Origin: Rhizobiales bacterium 62-17
GTDB lineage: Bacteria > Pseudomonadota > Alphaproteobacteria > Rhizobiales > Beijerinckiaceae
Assembly: GCA_001898965.1 (NCBI GenBank)
Contig: MKVW01000001.1
Coordinates: 306,794 to 370,793, forward strand
Direction of reading: 5' to 3'
DNA length: 64,000 nucleotides
The notes under the pieces were generated by a model. The model had not been told where the DNA came from and did not search any database. It saw nothing but the letters and a program-made list of their open reading frames with translations. This document shows, piece after piece, positions 26,054 through 34,787 of this stretch. Every line of letters starts with the position of its first letter. Position 1 is the first letter of the stretch. The position numbers and the translations under genes were made by a program.

Positions 26054-26545
26054 ATGAAAATTTCCGTTTTGGCCGCCTGTCTTTGCCTTTTCGCCACGGC
26101 GGCCATCGCCTGTGACGATGCGCGCCTTGAACGGTTGCTGCGTCAGCCTTTGCCGAACCGGGCCAGCGCGCAGTTCGATGCCTCGCAGATGCAATCGACG
26201 GAAGGGGCGACCTGGAAAATCTATGCCGGTCGCGGCAAACGTCTGCTGCGTCAGGTCGTCCGTCGTGATGGCGCGGAGGGTGGCTGGGTCGAGACGCGTT
26301 TGCTGATCGTCACACCGTCGCACTATGCGATCACGCGCACCCAGGCGACCTTTTCCGCGCCGTCTTATGCCGTTCCGGGCGCGCGGGTGATCCGCGAAGT
26401 CAAGGACATCTACGTCTATTGCGACGGCAAACTGGCGTTGCCAAAGGAAGGGGATATGTCGGCTTATGTCGCTGCCGCCGCGCAAGCCAAGGCCATTTTC
26501 AATGCACCGGAAGTGGCATCCTATGTATCGGTGCTGAAGCGTTGA
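26054..26545 (+). CDS. Small exported protein of unknown function
   Basis: 163 residues with a signal peptide (KISVLAACLCLFATAAIA) and a mature region lacking a recognisable family, with strands EGATWKIYAGRGKRLLRQVV and WVETRLLIVTPSHYAI. A cysteine follows the cleavage site (AIACDD), so a lipoprotein-like or disulfide role is possible, but no lipobox is evident. I chose the ATG nine bases after GGAGA; an ATG three codons earlier is too close to the Shine-Dalgarno sequence. Confidence 0.65.
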   Translation: MKISVLAACLCLFATAAIACDDARLERLLRQPLPNRASAQFDASQMQSTEGATWKIYAGRGKRLLRQVVRRDGAEGGWVETRLLIVTPSHYAITRTQATFSAPSYAVPGARVIREVKDIYVYCDGKLALPKEGDMSAYVAAAAQAKAIFNAPEVASYVSVLKR

Positions 26546-26551
26546 GCGGGA

Positions 26552-27679
26552 TCATCGCGGCCGAGGTCTGCCCGGGCCGGCGAGAAAGTCCTGGATCTGC
26601 TTCTGCCCATCGAACGTCTGCCAGTTGAGATTTAACGCATAGACGTCGATCGGCGTGCGCGCGTTATATCTTTCTCGCGGCAAGGGCTCGCCGACCGCCA
26701 GCCGACGCAGTGAGGTCAAGCCTGTCAAAGGCGAGAAATCTCTGATCGGCGTGCCCTGGATATCGAGCGACCATAGTTGCGTTAGTTGCTTCAGCGGTCC
26801 GATATCTTGCACGTCGGTTCGCGCCAGGACGAGATTCTTCAGATGTACGAGCCCGGCGATCGGCGTCACGTCGCTGACCGGCGTGAAGGCGACCGACAAG
26901 ACCATCAGGCTTGTGGCATCTTTAAGCGGTGCAAGATCGCTCACATTGGTGGCGTCGGCGCGCAGATCTTCGAGAGCACGCAAGCCGGCCAGCGGTTCGA
27001 GCGAAGTGATTTGCGTATAGCCCACGTCGAGCCGGGTCAGCTTGCTCAGTTTGGCGAGCGGCGTCAGGTCGCTGACCGGTGCGCTCTGCAAAAGCAGGGT
27101 GGCCAAGGTATCGGTATCGGCGATGGGAGAAAGGTCGACGATCTTCGTGTGCGACAGGTCGAGCGAGACCAGTTTCTTCATCTCCGCCAGCGCGGCAATG
27201 TCCTTCAGCGGTAGATCGGAGAGCCACAGGGTTTCGAGATTGGTCAACGGCCGCAAACTCTCGAGATCGCCCAGGCGGGTCTGGCGCAGATCGAGCTGGT
27301 TCAGGCGGGGCAGGCCGGCGAGCGGCGCGAGATCGTAGACGCGGCTGCGGGCCGCGAAGACGGCGCGCAGGTTCGCCAGTTTTCGCAGCGGCGAGAGATC
27401 CTCGACAGAGGTGTCGGAGATATCGAGTTCTTCCAGCGTCTGCAGGGCGGCCAGAGCGGACAGATCGGTGATGCCTGTGCCATTGATCAGCAGTTTCTTC
27501 ACCGCCGTTAGCTTCGCCAGTGCCGAAATATCGGTGAGCACGGTCAGTTCCGACAGGTCGACGGTTTGCGCATCGATCTGCACAGGCTGTCCGCCGACCC
27601 GGATCGTCTGGGCTTCACCCGGCGTCAGAACAAAGAACCCGGCCAATAAGGTCAGGACAAGGGCCACCAGCCGCATCAC
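26552..27679 (-). CDS. Exported leucine-rich-repeat protein (internalin-like)
   Basis: 375 residues. Signal peptide MRLVALVLTLLAGFFVLTPGEA, then about a dozen LRR units of about 22-23 residues of the SDS22/internalin type, each with the core L..L..L.L..T.V.DL.PL; for example LEELDISDTSVEDLSPLRKL and RLDVGYTQITSLEPLAGL. The LRR arc ends at a capping segment near SLRRLAVGEPLPRERY, followed by a short tail (WQTFDGQKQIQDFLAGP). No cell-wall anchor or TM segment. A secreted or periplasmic protein-protein interaction role is probable; the target is unknown. The start overlaps the GrpB-like stop, so the two are coupled. Confidence 0.88.
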   Translation of the reverse strand: MMRLVALVLTLLAGFFVLTPGEAQTIRVGGQPVQIDAQTVDLSELTVLTDISALAKLTAVKKLLINGTGITDLSALAALQTLEELDISDTSVEDLSPLRKLANLRAVFAARSRVYDLAPLAGLPRLNQLDLRQTRLGDLESLRPLTNLETLWLSDLPLKDIAALAEMKKLVSLDLSHTKIVDLSPIADTDTLATLLLQSAPVSDLTPLAKLSKLTRLDVGYTQITSLEPLAGLRALEDLRADATNVSDLAPLKDATSLMVLSVAFTPVSDVTPIAGLVHLKNLVLARTDVQDIGPLKQLTQLWSLDIQGTPIRDFSPLTGLTSLRRLAVGEPLPRERYNARTPIDVYALNLNWQTFDGQKQIQDFLAGPGRPRPR

Positions 27680-28227
27680 TGTTTCTCCCCGGTCCGCTCA
27701 CGGACCCAGGCTAATGCCTCCGCCTCGACCCGTTTGATCCAGGCATCCTTACAATCGCTGTACGTGTTCATATCGTCCGGGTGAAGATCGCGACAGCGGG
27801 CTTTTTCTTCATCATAAGCCTGGGCGAGAGCGGGGCGGGCGGTCAGATAGTCGCGGAAAGCCAGATGGCGGGTGATTTCCGGCGAGCCTTGCGCATAGCA
27901 ATGCAGATGAACGAGCCGTCGTCCGGTGATGGGATCGCTCCTGCGGCAATAGCGGCGTCCCGGCAGGCCATATTCGCCCCACCACTCATAGCCCAGCGCC
28001 TCCAGGGGCTCGCGACAGGCATCAAGCGCCGTGAGATCGGTCGCCACCGGGATCAAGTCGATGATCGGTTTGGCATGAATGCCGGGGATCGACGTCGAGC
28101 CGATGTGATGAACGCCGATGAGCACCGGACCGAGCGCCTCCGTCAATGTCGCGCTTTCCCGCGCCGCGTCCTGCGCCCAGGCGGGATCATGCGGCTGCAA
28201 TTCGACTTTAACCGGGGGCGACACCAC
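27676..28227 (-). CDS. GrpB/UPF0157-family protein (nucleotidyltransferase-like fold)
   Basis: 183 residues with the family signature VHHIGSTSIPGIHAKPIIDLIPVA and later LHCYAQGSPEITRHLAFRDYL. UPF0157 proteins resemble nucleotidyltransferases, and in some organisms the domain is fused to dephospho-CoA kinase. No catalytic function is established for the stand-alone form. The start is GTG after GAGAGGAA. Overlaps the LRR gene by four bases (ATGA). Confidence 0.85.
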   Translation of the reverse strand: MVSPPVKVELQPHDPAWAQDAARESATLTEALGPVLIGVHHIGSTSIPGIHAKPIIDLIPVATDLTALDACREPLEALGYEWWGEYGLPGRRYCRRSDPITGRRLVHLHCYAQGSPEITRHLAFRDYLTARPALAQAYDEEKARCRDLHPDDMNTYSDCKDAWIKRVEAEALAWVRERTGEKQ

Positions 28228-28350
28228 AAGTTCCTCTCGAACAGATTGACGATGGGATGGCGTTCGCCGGCCATCGAGCAGGTCGCCATGGCTATTTATA
28301 AATTATAGCTTGATTTTGAGTCAATCTCAAAAATCAAGACAATCTAGATT

Positions 28351-29010
28351 TCAGGATTGTGCTGGATTTATGGCGTGGGCCGCCGGCCCCGGTTTTTGCT
28401 GTGGCGAGCGGGCGAGCAGATCGCTGTCGATGTCGAGCCGCTGCTTCAATTCCAGCTGGCCCTTGGGGGTGACCAGCAGACGGCGGGACTCCTTGGCCCG
28501 GCGCAGCCAGCCCCGCGTGATGAAATTGGCCAGCAGATGCCGCCCGAGCGGTCCGGCCAGATGATAGGTACGCTCTGTCCAATCGAGGCAAGGGCGGGCG
28601 ATCCCGCGTCGTGTCGGCTTGAGGGCCTGCGCGTCGATGCCAATGGCTTCGAACCAACGGACACCGTCCGGTGTCAGGCGGAACTGCTGATCATCCGCCA
28701 TGGCGATGCAGCGGCGGTTTTGCAGGGCTTGCGTCACCGCAACACCAATCTGGCCGGCAAGATGATCGTAGCAGGAGCGGCAGAACCGCAGCTCACGGCC
28801 CTCGGCGCTTAAAGCCGGGCGCTTCACGGGCTGATGCGCGGTGAGTGTTGCCAGATGTTCCAGCGCCTGCGCCACCTGCGGTCCGGCAAGACGATAGTAG
28901 CGATGGCGCCCCTGCGCTTCGCAGGCAACGAGTCCGCCTGTCAGCAGTTGTCCCAGATGCGAACTCGTCGTTTGCGGCGTGACGCCTGAAACCTCGGTGA
29001 AAACGATGTG
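28351..29010 (-). pseudogene. C-terminal fragment of an ArsR-family regulator (interrupted gene)
   Basis: The minus-strand frame reads from the second half of the HTH onward: EVSGVTPQTTSSHLGQLLTG, then EAQGRHRYYRLAGPQVAQALEHL, then the longer C-terminal region with CRSCYDHLAGQIGV and the HLLANFITRGWLRRAKESRR domain of long ArsR-type regulators. The frame has no ATG and only a GTG deep inside the wing; upstream it runs into a TAG at 29038-29040. The missing N-terminus is found about 1.6 kb away at 30634-30693, in the same orientation and correct order. I conclude that the gene was cut by an insertion. Confidence 0.8.
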
Positions 29011-29165
29011 GGCGCCTTCGAGCGCCCCTCTCTCCTGCTAGAATCTGCCCAGCCTTGCCCAACATCTACGACCCGAGATGGAAGTGCGCCTGTCATTCGA
29101 AAGAATTGACGAGGATGTCTCAATCCAACATTTTAGCTCCCATAGAAAATGACATGGGAGGACTG

Positions 29166-30140
29166 ATGTTAGATCGTCGGAAAATGCTGCTCGGGTCAGC
29201 CACCGTCGCGCTTGGCTCCTTCGGAGCGCATGGAATAGCCGAAGCTCAGTCCTATCCCAGCAAGCTCATTCGCGTCATTGCGCCGGCTCCGCCCGGTGGC
29301 ATGGTCGATATCGTCGCGCGCATCGTGGCGCCGCAGCTTCAAGATGCCTTGAAACAAAACTTCATCGTCGAAAATCGTGGTGGCGGTGGCGGATACCTTG
29401 GCACCGAGCAGCTATCTAAGGCGCCGCCAGACGGCTACACCCTGGCTATCTTGGGTGCCTTCTCGACGATCACGGCGACGCTACAGAAAGCCCCATCCTA
29501 CAATCCCCGGGACTTGATCCCGATCGCGGTCTTCGGCGGAACGCCGAACATGCTCATCGTCAGCCCGAAGGTGAAAGCGCAGTCCTTTGCAGAATTGTTC
29601 GCAGATGCGAAGGCTAACCCAGGAAAATATAACGTCGGCTCAAACGGGCTCGGAACCACAATTCATCTCACGGCCGAACTGTTCAAGCAGCGCACAGGCG
29701 TTCAATACACGCACATCGCCTACAGAGGCCAGCCCGAGGCGATGAATGCGCTTCTGTCAGGTGAAACAGACTTCATGTTTGACACTGCGTCGATACATGT
29801 TGGGAATGTGAAAGAAGGAAAAATTCGGGCCTTTGCGATCGCTGGTCCTAAGCGATACGAGCCGCTGCCGGACGTTCCAACGCTCGCCGAAAGCGGGGTT
29901 GACGGCGTTGAGGTGCTATCGTGGTTCGGATTGATGGCCCCGAAAGGCACTCCGGCAGAAGTTGTTTCCCTATTGGACACAACGCTTCAGTCAATCGTGG
30001 CTAAGCCCACATTTAAGAAGGCGATCAGCGAACAAGGGCTCGATCCTATGCTGATGAACGCATCGCAGGCGACAACGTTCTGGCAAGGCGAAATGGATAA
30101 ATGGTCGTCAGTGATCAAGGCGGGAAATCTACAGCAATGA
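29166..30140 (+). CDS. Tripartite tricarboxylate transporter substrate-binding protein (Bug), inside the inserted segment
   Basis: About 324 residues: signal peptide RRKMLLGSATVALGSFGAHG then SYPSKLIRVIAPAPPGGMVD, the Bug ligand loop IVENRGGGGGYLG, SNGLGTTIHLTAELF and LPDVPTLAESG. The ATG was chosen because GGGAGG lies five bases upstream; the upstream in-frame stretch is not signal-like. Composition differs from neighbouring genes (more A/T at third positions), fitting recent arrival with the segment that split the ArsR gene. No TctA/TctB partners. Confidence 0.88.
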   Translation: MLDRRKMLLGSATVALGSFGAHGIAEAQSYPSKLIRVIAPAPPGGMVDIVARIVAPQLQDALKQNFIVENRGGGGGYLGTEQLSKAPPDGYTLAILGAFSTITATLQKAPSYNPRDLIPIAVFGGTPNMLIVSPKVKAQSFAELFADAKANPGKYNVGSNGLGTTIHLTAELFKQRTGVQYTHIAYRGQPEAMNALLSGETDFMFDTASIHVGNVKEGKIRAFAIAGPKRYEPLPDVPTLAESGVDGVEVLSWFGLMAPKGTPAEVVSLLDTTLQSIVAKPTFKKAISEQGLDPMLMNASQATTFWQGEMDKWSSVIKAGNLQQ

Positions 30141-30155
30141 CATTTCCGCGGGCGC

Positions 30156-30620
30156 TCAGAACGTATCTCTGCCACAGCGGTTCATCCAAGAGGCCATGTT
30201 GGCCGCGACGCGATTCCTAACCCGGAAGAGCGACGCCTTGGACATGCCGAGGCGCTTGGCAAGGTCATCTGACGACTCCTGGCCGGCCGCTCTGCCCTCG
30301 GCCTGGACGACATTCACGCCCTGGCTGATCTGCGCATATTGATGGAGCGCGTCCATCATGCGCTCCGCTTCGCTGACCTGTTGAGCTGTGGCGCGGCGGC
30401 GCGCAGCGAAGACCGAGACCTGAAACCTAGGCGAGCCGATACGCTTGACCAAGGCGGGCTCATTTGTCTGATCAAGCCGGCCGTTGAAGTCGGCCAGATC
30501 GTGCTCATAGACCGGCCAAGCATTGCCGAATTCCTTCGGCCCGCGTTCAGACGGCATCCGGCGTAGGGTCTTGAAGGCGTCGACCAGCCGCAACAGCAGA
30601 TGATCCCTGGTCCACAGCAA
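30156..30620 (-). CDS. Protein with C-terminal helix-turn-helix-like region, 5' end uncertain
   Basis: About 154 residues from the TTG that starts LLWTRDHLLLRLVDAFKTLRR. The N-terminal half (MPSERGPKEFGNAWPVYEHD) resembles short phage- or plasmid-associated proteins of unknown function, perhaps DUF6362-like, at low confidence. The C-terminus SSDDLAKRLGMSKASLFRVRN looks like an HTH. The open frame continues into the ArsR fragment in another frame, so the real start may have been lost at the junction. Convergent with the Bug gene, 15 bases apart. Confidence 0.5.
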   Translation of the reverse strand: MLWTRDHLLLRLVDAFKTLRRMPSERGPKEFGNAWPVYEHDLADFNGRLDQTNEPALVKRIGSPRFQVSVFAARRRATAQQVSEAERMMDALHQYAQISQGVNVVQAEGRAAGQESSDDLAKRLGMSKASLFRVRNRVAANMASWMNRCGRDTF

Positions 30621-30633
30621 CGGGACGGCGCCG

Positions 30634-30693
30634 CGCCCGCGCCGGATCGGCGATGAGCGCCGCGGCGGTGGAAAAGCCGGCAGCAAATGTCAT
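30634..30693 (-). pseudogene. N-terminal fragment of the interrupted ArsR regulator
   Basis: An ATG preceded by GGGAGCAGG reads MTFAAGFSTAAALIADPARA, the standard opening of this ArsR subfamily, and then departs into unrelated sequence at the GGCGCC junction. In intact homologues the next residues form the first HTH helix and lead into GVTPQTTSSHL, which is found in the fragment ending at 28351. The promoter region between this fragment and the divergent MFS gene is intact. Confidence 0.75.
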
Positions 30694-30818
30694 GATCCTG
30701 CTCCCGAGTGACGGTGGGGAGACTGTAAGGGCAACGCAGTCATCATGCTTCGGTTGCTGTCGAAACATGTCAGCACGGTGAGGTCTAACGTTCATGCTCC
30801 GTTTGGAGACCGAAGACT

Positions 30819-32231
30819 ATGCCCGACGACCGTCATCGCATGCAAAATTTGCAAGAAACCTCTTATAATTTGCGGCTTGCGACACAACCGCCGCGTGAAA
30901 GGCTGGCGCTGATCACGCTCTGTTTGGCGGTTCTGGTGGCGCAAGTGGATACCGCCGTCGCCAATCTCGCCGTCGTGCCGATCGGCAGTGCCTTTCAGGC
31001 CCGCGCCGGCGCGCTGCAATGGGTGATCGACAGCTATAATCTGGTCTATGCGGTGCTATTACTGACCGGTGGCCTGCTCGCCGATCTCTGGGGGCGCCGC
31101 CGCATGTTCATGATCGGCGTCGGCATTTTCACCTTGGCCTCTTTGGTCTGCGCTTTCGCACCTTCGGTGACGGTCCTGATTGCTGGGCGTGCGGTGACGG
31201 GCCTGGGCGCGGCATTGATGATTCCAGCGTCATTGGCGATCATCCGCGTCACCTGGACCGATCCGGCACGACGCGGCCGCACGCTCGGCATCTGGGCCGC
31301 ATGCAATGGCCTGGCGATGGCCATCGGTGCCACGCTCGGCGGAGTGCTCATCCATCATTTCGGCTGGCGCAGCATTTTTCTCGTCGTCATTCCGCTTGGT
31401 CTCATCGCCATGGTATTGGCGCCGCTCTCGATCCGCGAGACCTCCGATCCACAGGGGCGCGATTTCGACGTGACGGCACAGATCCTTGGCGCGCTGGCGA
31501 TTGCCGGTCTCGCCTTTGCCGCGATCGAATTTCATGAAGCACCACTGATGGGCGGCGCAGCTTTCGCCGTGGCGCTGATTGCTCTTGTCTTGTTCCTCAA
31601 GGTCGAAAGCCGGCGTGGCGCCACGGCGCTGGTGCCGCTCGATCTGTTTCGCTCAAGAATCTTCGCGAGCGCGCTGACCGCGACCGCGGCGATGACCTTC
31701 GGCATGTATGGTGCCCTGTTCCTGATGCCGATGACTTGGCAGGCGACCGGCCGTTTCGATGCGACTGGCGCGGGTTTGGCGCTGATGCCGATGGCGCTGG
31801 TGTTCGTTGCAACATCGCCGTTCTCCGGCGGGCTGGCGACGCGCTTCGGCAACCGGCCGCTGGCGACGGGCGGCGTCGGCATCATCGCATCGGGCCTTGC
31901 CCTGATTGCCCTGTCCGCCGATGCATCTTCCATTCTGGGGGCCGAGATTGGCCTCGCGCTGACGGGGCTTGGCATGGGTTTCGCGACGGGACCACTTACA
32001 GGCGCGGCGGTTGGGGCCGTGCCGGCGGCGCGCTCAGGAACGGCGAGTGCGCTGCTCAATGTCGCGCGCATGATCGGCGCCAGCATGGGCGTAGCGCTGC
32101 TCGGCGCGATCCATGCGATGGCAGGGGTCGGGACGATCGGTCTGCGCGCCGCCATGCTCACGGGCGCTGGTGTGCAAATCTGTGCCGTGGTTCTGGCCTG
32201 GCGAGCGTGGCGCTGGGCCGAACAAGCATAA
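30819..32231 (+). CDS. DHA2-type 14-TM MFS multidrug transporter
   Basis: 470 residues. About 14 hydrophobic segments, with motif D1 LQWVIDSYNLVYAVLLLTGG and motif A GLLADLWGRRRMFMIG, and motif C-like GPLTGAAVGAVPAA. These pumps export dyes, antibiotics and antiseptics with proton antiport. It is divergent from the ArsR gene, which would normally be its repressor and is now broken, so expression may be constitutive. ATGs at codon 1 and codon 8 are both possible; the first follows GGAG at 11 bases. Confidence 0.9.
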   Translation: MPDDRHRMQNLQETSYNLRLATQPPRERLALITLCLAVLVAQVDTAVANLAVVPIGSAFQARAGALQWVIDSYNLVYAVLLLTGGLLADLWGRRRMFMIGVGIFTLASLVCAFAPSVTVLIAGRAVTGLGAALMIPASLAIIRVTWTDPARRGRTLGIWAACNGLAMAIGATLGGVLIHHFGWRSIFLVVIPLGLIAMVLAPLSIRETSDPQGRDFDVTAQILGALAIAGLAFAAIEFHEAPLMGGAAFAVALIALVLFLKVESRRGATALVPLDLFRSRIFASALTATAAMTFGMYGALFLMPMTWQATGRFDATGAGLALMPMALVFVATSPFSGGLATRFGNRPLATGGVGIIASGLALIALSADASSILGAEIGLALTGLGMGFATGPLTGAAVGAVPAARSGTASALLNVARMIGASMGVALLGAIHAMAGVGTIGLRAAMLTGAGVQICAVVLAWRAWRWAEQA

Positions 32232-32244
32232 GATCAGCTTCGTA

Positions 32245-32748
32245 TCAAGAAGAACTCAGCCGAAGAATTTCGTCGACCGTTGCGCGAACCGGTCGGTCCG
32301 TGACGATTTCATGATCCGCATTGTTCCTGAGCAATGGCTCAACGGTCGAAATCAATTCGACGACCTTGTTGCGCTCGTCCAGGGTTCGCCCATAACCGTT
32401 CGATGATCGCGCTTCAAGCCGTGTCATGACCGTGGCGAGCGGTGCGGAGAGAAGGATGGTCAGATCGATAAAGGGGCGCAAACGATCCATGTTCGTTGCG
32501 CAACCACCGACAAAGAGGAGATCGGCGTCTGGCTGAGATAGCAACGTCCGCACGTGATCTTCGCGCCAGACCCAATCTTTTCCATCTGCTGGCGTGAGAT
32601 CGTCGCCCGGGTTGGCGTCGACCCATTCGGACCATTCTGGCGTATCGAGATCGAAGGAACGATATCCGCGCTCGACCAATTCCTGAATGACGGAGGACTT
32701 TCCAGCGCCCGACATGCCAGTAATGAGCACGCGTTTCATTGTGTTCAT
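32245..32748 (-). CDS. P-loop AAA/shikimate-kinase-like small ATPase
   Basis: 167 residues. Walker A GMSGAGKSSVIQELVERG (residues about 11-28) opens the protein; DLLFVGGCATNMDRLRPFID resembles the Walker B/second segment of adenylate- and shikimate-kinase-like proteins. The absence of a recognised lid motif leaves the substrate unknown. The start overlaps the GntR stop (ATGA), so it is coupled to that regulator gene. Confidence 0.75.
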   Translation of the reverse strand: MNTMKRVLITGMSGAGKSSVIQELVERGYRSFDLDTPEWSEWVDANPGDDLTPADGKDWVWREDHVRTLLSQPDADLLFVGGCATNMDRLRPFIDLTILLSAPLATVMTRLEARSSNGYGRTLDERNKVVELISTVEPLLRNNADHEIVTDRPVRATVDEILRLSSS

Positions 32749-33479
32749 TTCGCGTCGAGGCTGGCCTCGACCAAAGTCGCCGTGCGCCGATAATGCGCCG
32801 CCAGCAGTTCGATGGCGCGTGCTTCCTCGCGCGCCAGCGTCGCATCCATGATTTCGCGATGTTCGAGCGCCACGTCGCGCGGCGTTCCCTTCGGCGTGCG
32901 GCCGGTCAAAGTCGGCTGGCGATAGCGTTCGGTTTCCGCATAGAGTTTGTCGGCGAGATCGAGCAGGCGCGGCGAGCCGCAGACGTCGATGAGCGCGCGG
33001 TGAAATTCGTAATGGCTGGTCTCGATTTCCTGCGCTTCTTCGGCCGTGGGCGGCGTCGTGCGTGTCGCTAAACGCTTGGTCTTGAGATTGAGGGCGTGAA
33101 AGGCGGCGACGATCCGGGCTTCCCAGGCATCATCGCCGGCGGCGATGGCGCGGCGTAGCGCTTCGCATTCGACGAGCACGCGGGTCTCCACAGCGTCCCA
33201 CATCTGCGCGGCCGAGAAGGGCGCGACGGAGAAGCCGCGCAACGGCGCCGATTGCACCAGCCGCTCGCTTTGCAGCCGGTTGAGTGCCTCGCGCAGCGGT
33301 GAAAACGAGAGGCCGTAGCGGGCGCGCAGCACCTCCAGCCGCAACGGTTGACCTGGCGCGAATACACCGCCGATGATGTCGCGGCGCAGATCACGATAGG
33401 CGGTGTCCACCAAGGTCAAGGTTTCCGATCCCGTCCGGTCATTTTCGACGGCCGTGGCGGTGAGGCGTCTAGGCGGCAC
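32745..33479 (-). CDS. GntR/FadR-family (FCD domain) transcriptional regulator
   Basis: About 244 residues from a GTG preceded by AGGAGG; a longer frame adds 21 unrelated codons. N-terminal winged helix: AYRDLRRDIIGGVFAPGQPL, ARYGLSFSPLREALNRLQSE, GFSVAPFSAAQMWDAVETR. The FCD effector domain follows, with ETSHYEFHRALIDVCG and the terminal ALEHREIMDATLAREEARA, in which the Asp/His ligand positions of FCD metal/effector sites are present. It is divergent from the cupin/FAH/nitrilase operon, which it presumably controls in response to a carboxylate intermediate. Confidence 0.9.
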   Translation of the reverse strand: MPPRRLTATAVENDRTGSETLTLVDTAYRDLRRDIIGGVFAPGQPLRLEVLRARYGLSFSPLREALNRLQSERLVQSAPLRGFSVAPFSAAQMWDAVETRVLVECEALRRAIAAGDDAWEARIVAAFHALNLKTKRLATRTTPPTAEEAQEIETSHYEFHRALIDVCGSPRLLDLADKLYAETERYRQPTLTGRTPKGTPRDVALEHREIMDATLAREEARAIELLAAHYRRTATLVEASLDAK

Positions 33480-33538
33480 ATTTTCCTCCTGGTCTGGTGC
33501 TAGAATAGGCGGTCTGCGGAAAAAATCACCTAAAATCG

Positions 33539-33567
33539 TCAATCGTCACGAAAAAGATTGATTCTTT
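33539..33567. promoter_or_regulatory. Candidate GntR operator between the regulator and the ring-cleavage operon
   Basis: Two overlapping inverted repeats: TCAATC and GATTGA separated by 11 bases (33539-33561), and AAAGA-TTGAT-TCTTT (33553-33567). The region between the divergent GTG at 33479 and the ATG at 33620 is AT-rich and otherwise unoccupied. Which repeat, if any, is the operator cannot be decided by eye. Confidence 0.3.
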
Positions 33568-33619
33568 CGAAAATCCTTCTAGCCTTTGAACAGATCAGGG
33601 ATTGAGCGAGGATCAGGCC

Positions 33620-34765
33620 ATGAGCGCCGAAAAAAACCAAGAGCAAGGACGGCACGACCAGTATCGCGAGGAAGTCGCCGGTCGCGCCAATGTCGAAGAT
33701 ACGCCCGAGCTGATCGCCTATTACAAGGATCTCGAACGGCTCGAGACGGCGGCGTTGTGGACCGTCGCCAATAAGATTGAGCCTTGGGAGCCGAAGTCGG
33801 CCTCCGTGCCGGTGTTGTGGCGCTATCGTGACCTACGCGAACACGTCTTGCGTTCGGTCGAACTGGTCTCGCCGGAAAAAGCTGGCCGTCGCGTCATCTA
33901 TCTCAACAATCCCGGACGCAAGGATGATGCCGCCGCCGTCGGCTGGCTCTATTCCGGCTTGCAGGTCATGCATCCGGGCGAAGTCGCTTCCGCCCACGCG
34001 CATTCCGCTTCGGCGCTGCGCTTCATCATGGAAGGCACGGGCGCTTATACGATCGTCGACGGTCACAAGATGACGCTCGGCGCCAATGATTTCGTGCTCA
34101 CGCCCAATGGCACCTGGCATGAACACGGCGTCGAAGCCAGCGGTTCGCCCTGCATCTGGCAGGATGGTCTCGACATTCCGCTCGTCAATGTGCTGGAAGC
34201 CAATTTCTACGTCGTCCATCCCGATCTGCAGCAAGCTGTGGGATATGCGGTTGATGATATGAGCAAGACCTGGGGCAATCCGGGTTTGCGTCCGTCGACC
34301 GGTGATTGGTCGAAGGGTTATTCGCCGCTGCTCAAATACGAATGGGCGCCGACCTATGAAGCGTTGACGCGCTTTGCCCAGACCACCGAGGGCTCGCCCT
34401 TCGATGGCGTGATGATGAATTACGTCAATCCGGTCACTGGCGGCCCGGTCATGCAGACCATTGGTGCCAGCATGCAGATGCTGCGTCCCGGCGAGCGCAC
34501 CAAGGCTCATCGCCACACCGGCAGTTTCATCTATCAGGTGGCCAAGGGCAGCGGTTTCTCGATCATCGGCGGCCGCCGCTTCGACTGGCAGGAGCGCGAT
34601 ATCTTCTGCGTGCCGTCCTGGGCCTGGCACGAACATGCCAATGGCTCGGACAAGGACGATGCCTGCCTCTTCGCTTTCCATGATCTGCCGGTCATGCAGG
34701 CGCTGGGTCTCTATCGCGAGGAAGCCTTCCTCGACAACCGCGGCTACCAGCCGTCGGTGAACTAA
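33620..34765 (+). CDS. Gentisate 1,2-dioxygenase-like bicupin
   Basis: 381 residues with two cupin modules. The first has SAHAHSASALRFIMEGTGAY with iron-binding histidines; the second has KAHRHTGSFIYQVAKGSGF and the SWAWHEHANG turn. This is the layout of gentisate, 1-hydroxy-2-naphthoate and salicylate ring-cleaving dioxygenases, which open the ring between the carboxyl and hydroxyl carbons. The ATG after GAGGATCAGGCC is used; a TTG six codons upstream is possible. First gene of a four-gene operon with an FAH hydrolase, nitrilase and flavin reductase. Confidence 0.85.
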   Translation: MSAEKNQEQGRHDQYREEVAGRANVEDTPELIAYYKDLERLETAALWTVANKIEPWEPKSASVPVLWRYRDLREHVLRSVELVSPEKAGRRVIYLNNPGRKDDAAAVGWLYSGLQVMHPGEVASAHAHSASALRFIMEGTGAYTIVDGHKMTLGANDFVLTPNGTWHEHGVEASGSPCIWQDGLDIPLVNVLEANFYVVHPDLQQAVGYAVDDMSKTWGNPGLRPSTGDWSKGYSPLLKYEWAPTYEALTRFAQTTEGSPFDGVMMNYVNPVTGGPVMQTIGASMQMLRPGERTKAHRHTGSFIYQVAKGSGFSIIGGRRFDWQERDIFCVPSWAWHEHANGSDKDDACLFAFHDLPVMQALGLYREEAFLDNRGYQPSVN

Positions 34766-34787
34766 CCTAACCAACGAAAGAACATCC

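Larger units (their letters stand above)
29011..30633. mobile_element. About 1.6-kb segment inserted in the ArsR gene
   Basis: This segment separates the two halves of the ArsR gene and carries a complete Bug receptor gene and a minus-strand reading frame with an HTH-like C-terminus. The Bug gene is visibly more AT-rich than its surroundings. No transposase, terminal inverted repeat or clear target duplication is seen; the hexamer GGCGCC occurs at both junctions (29011-29016 and 30627-30632). About 20 codons of the ArsR HTH appear to be lost, so this looks like an insertion-deletion by recombination rather than transposition. Boundaries are approximate. Confidence 0.6.

Noticed and set aside
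29011..30633. Insertion sequence with transposase
   Set aside because: The two genes in the segment are not transposases and no inverted ends are visible.
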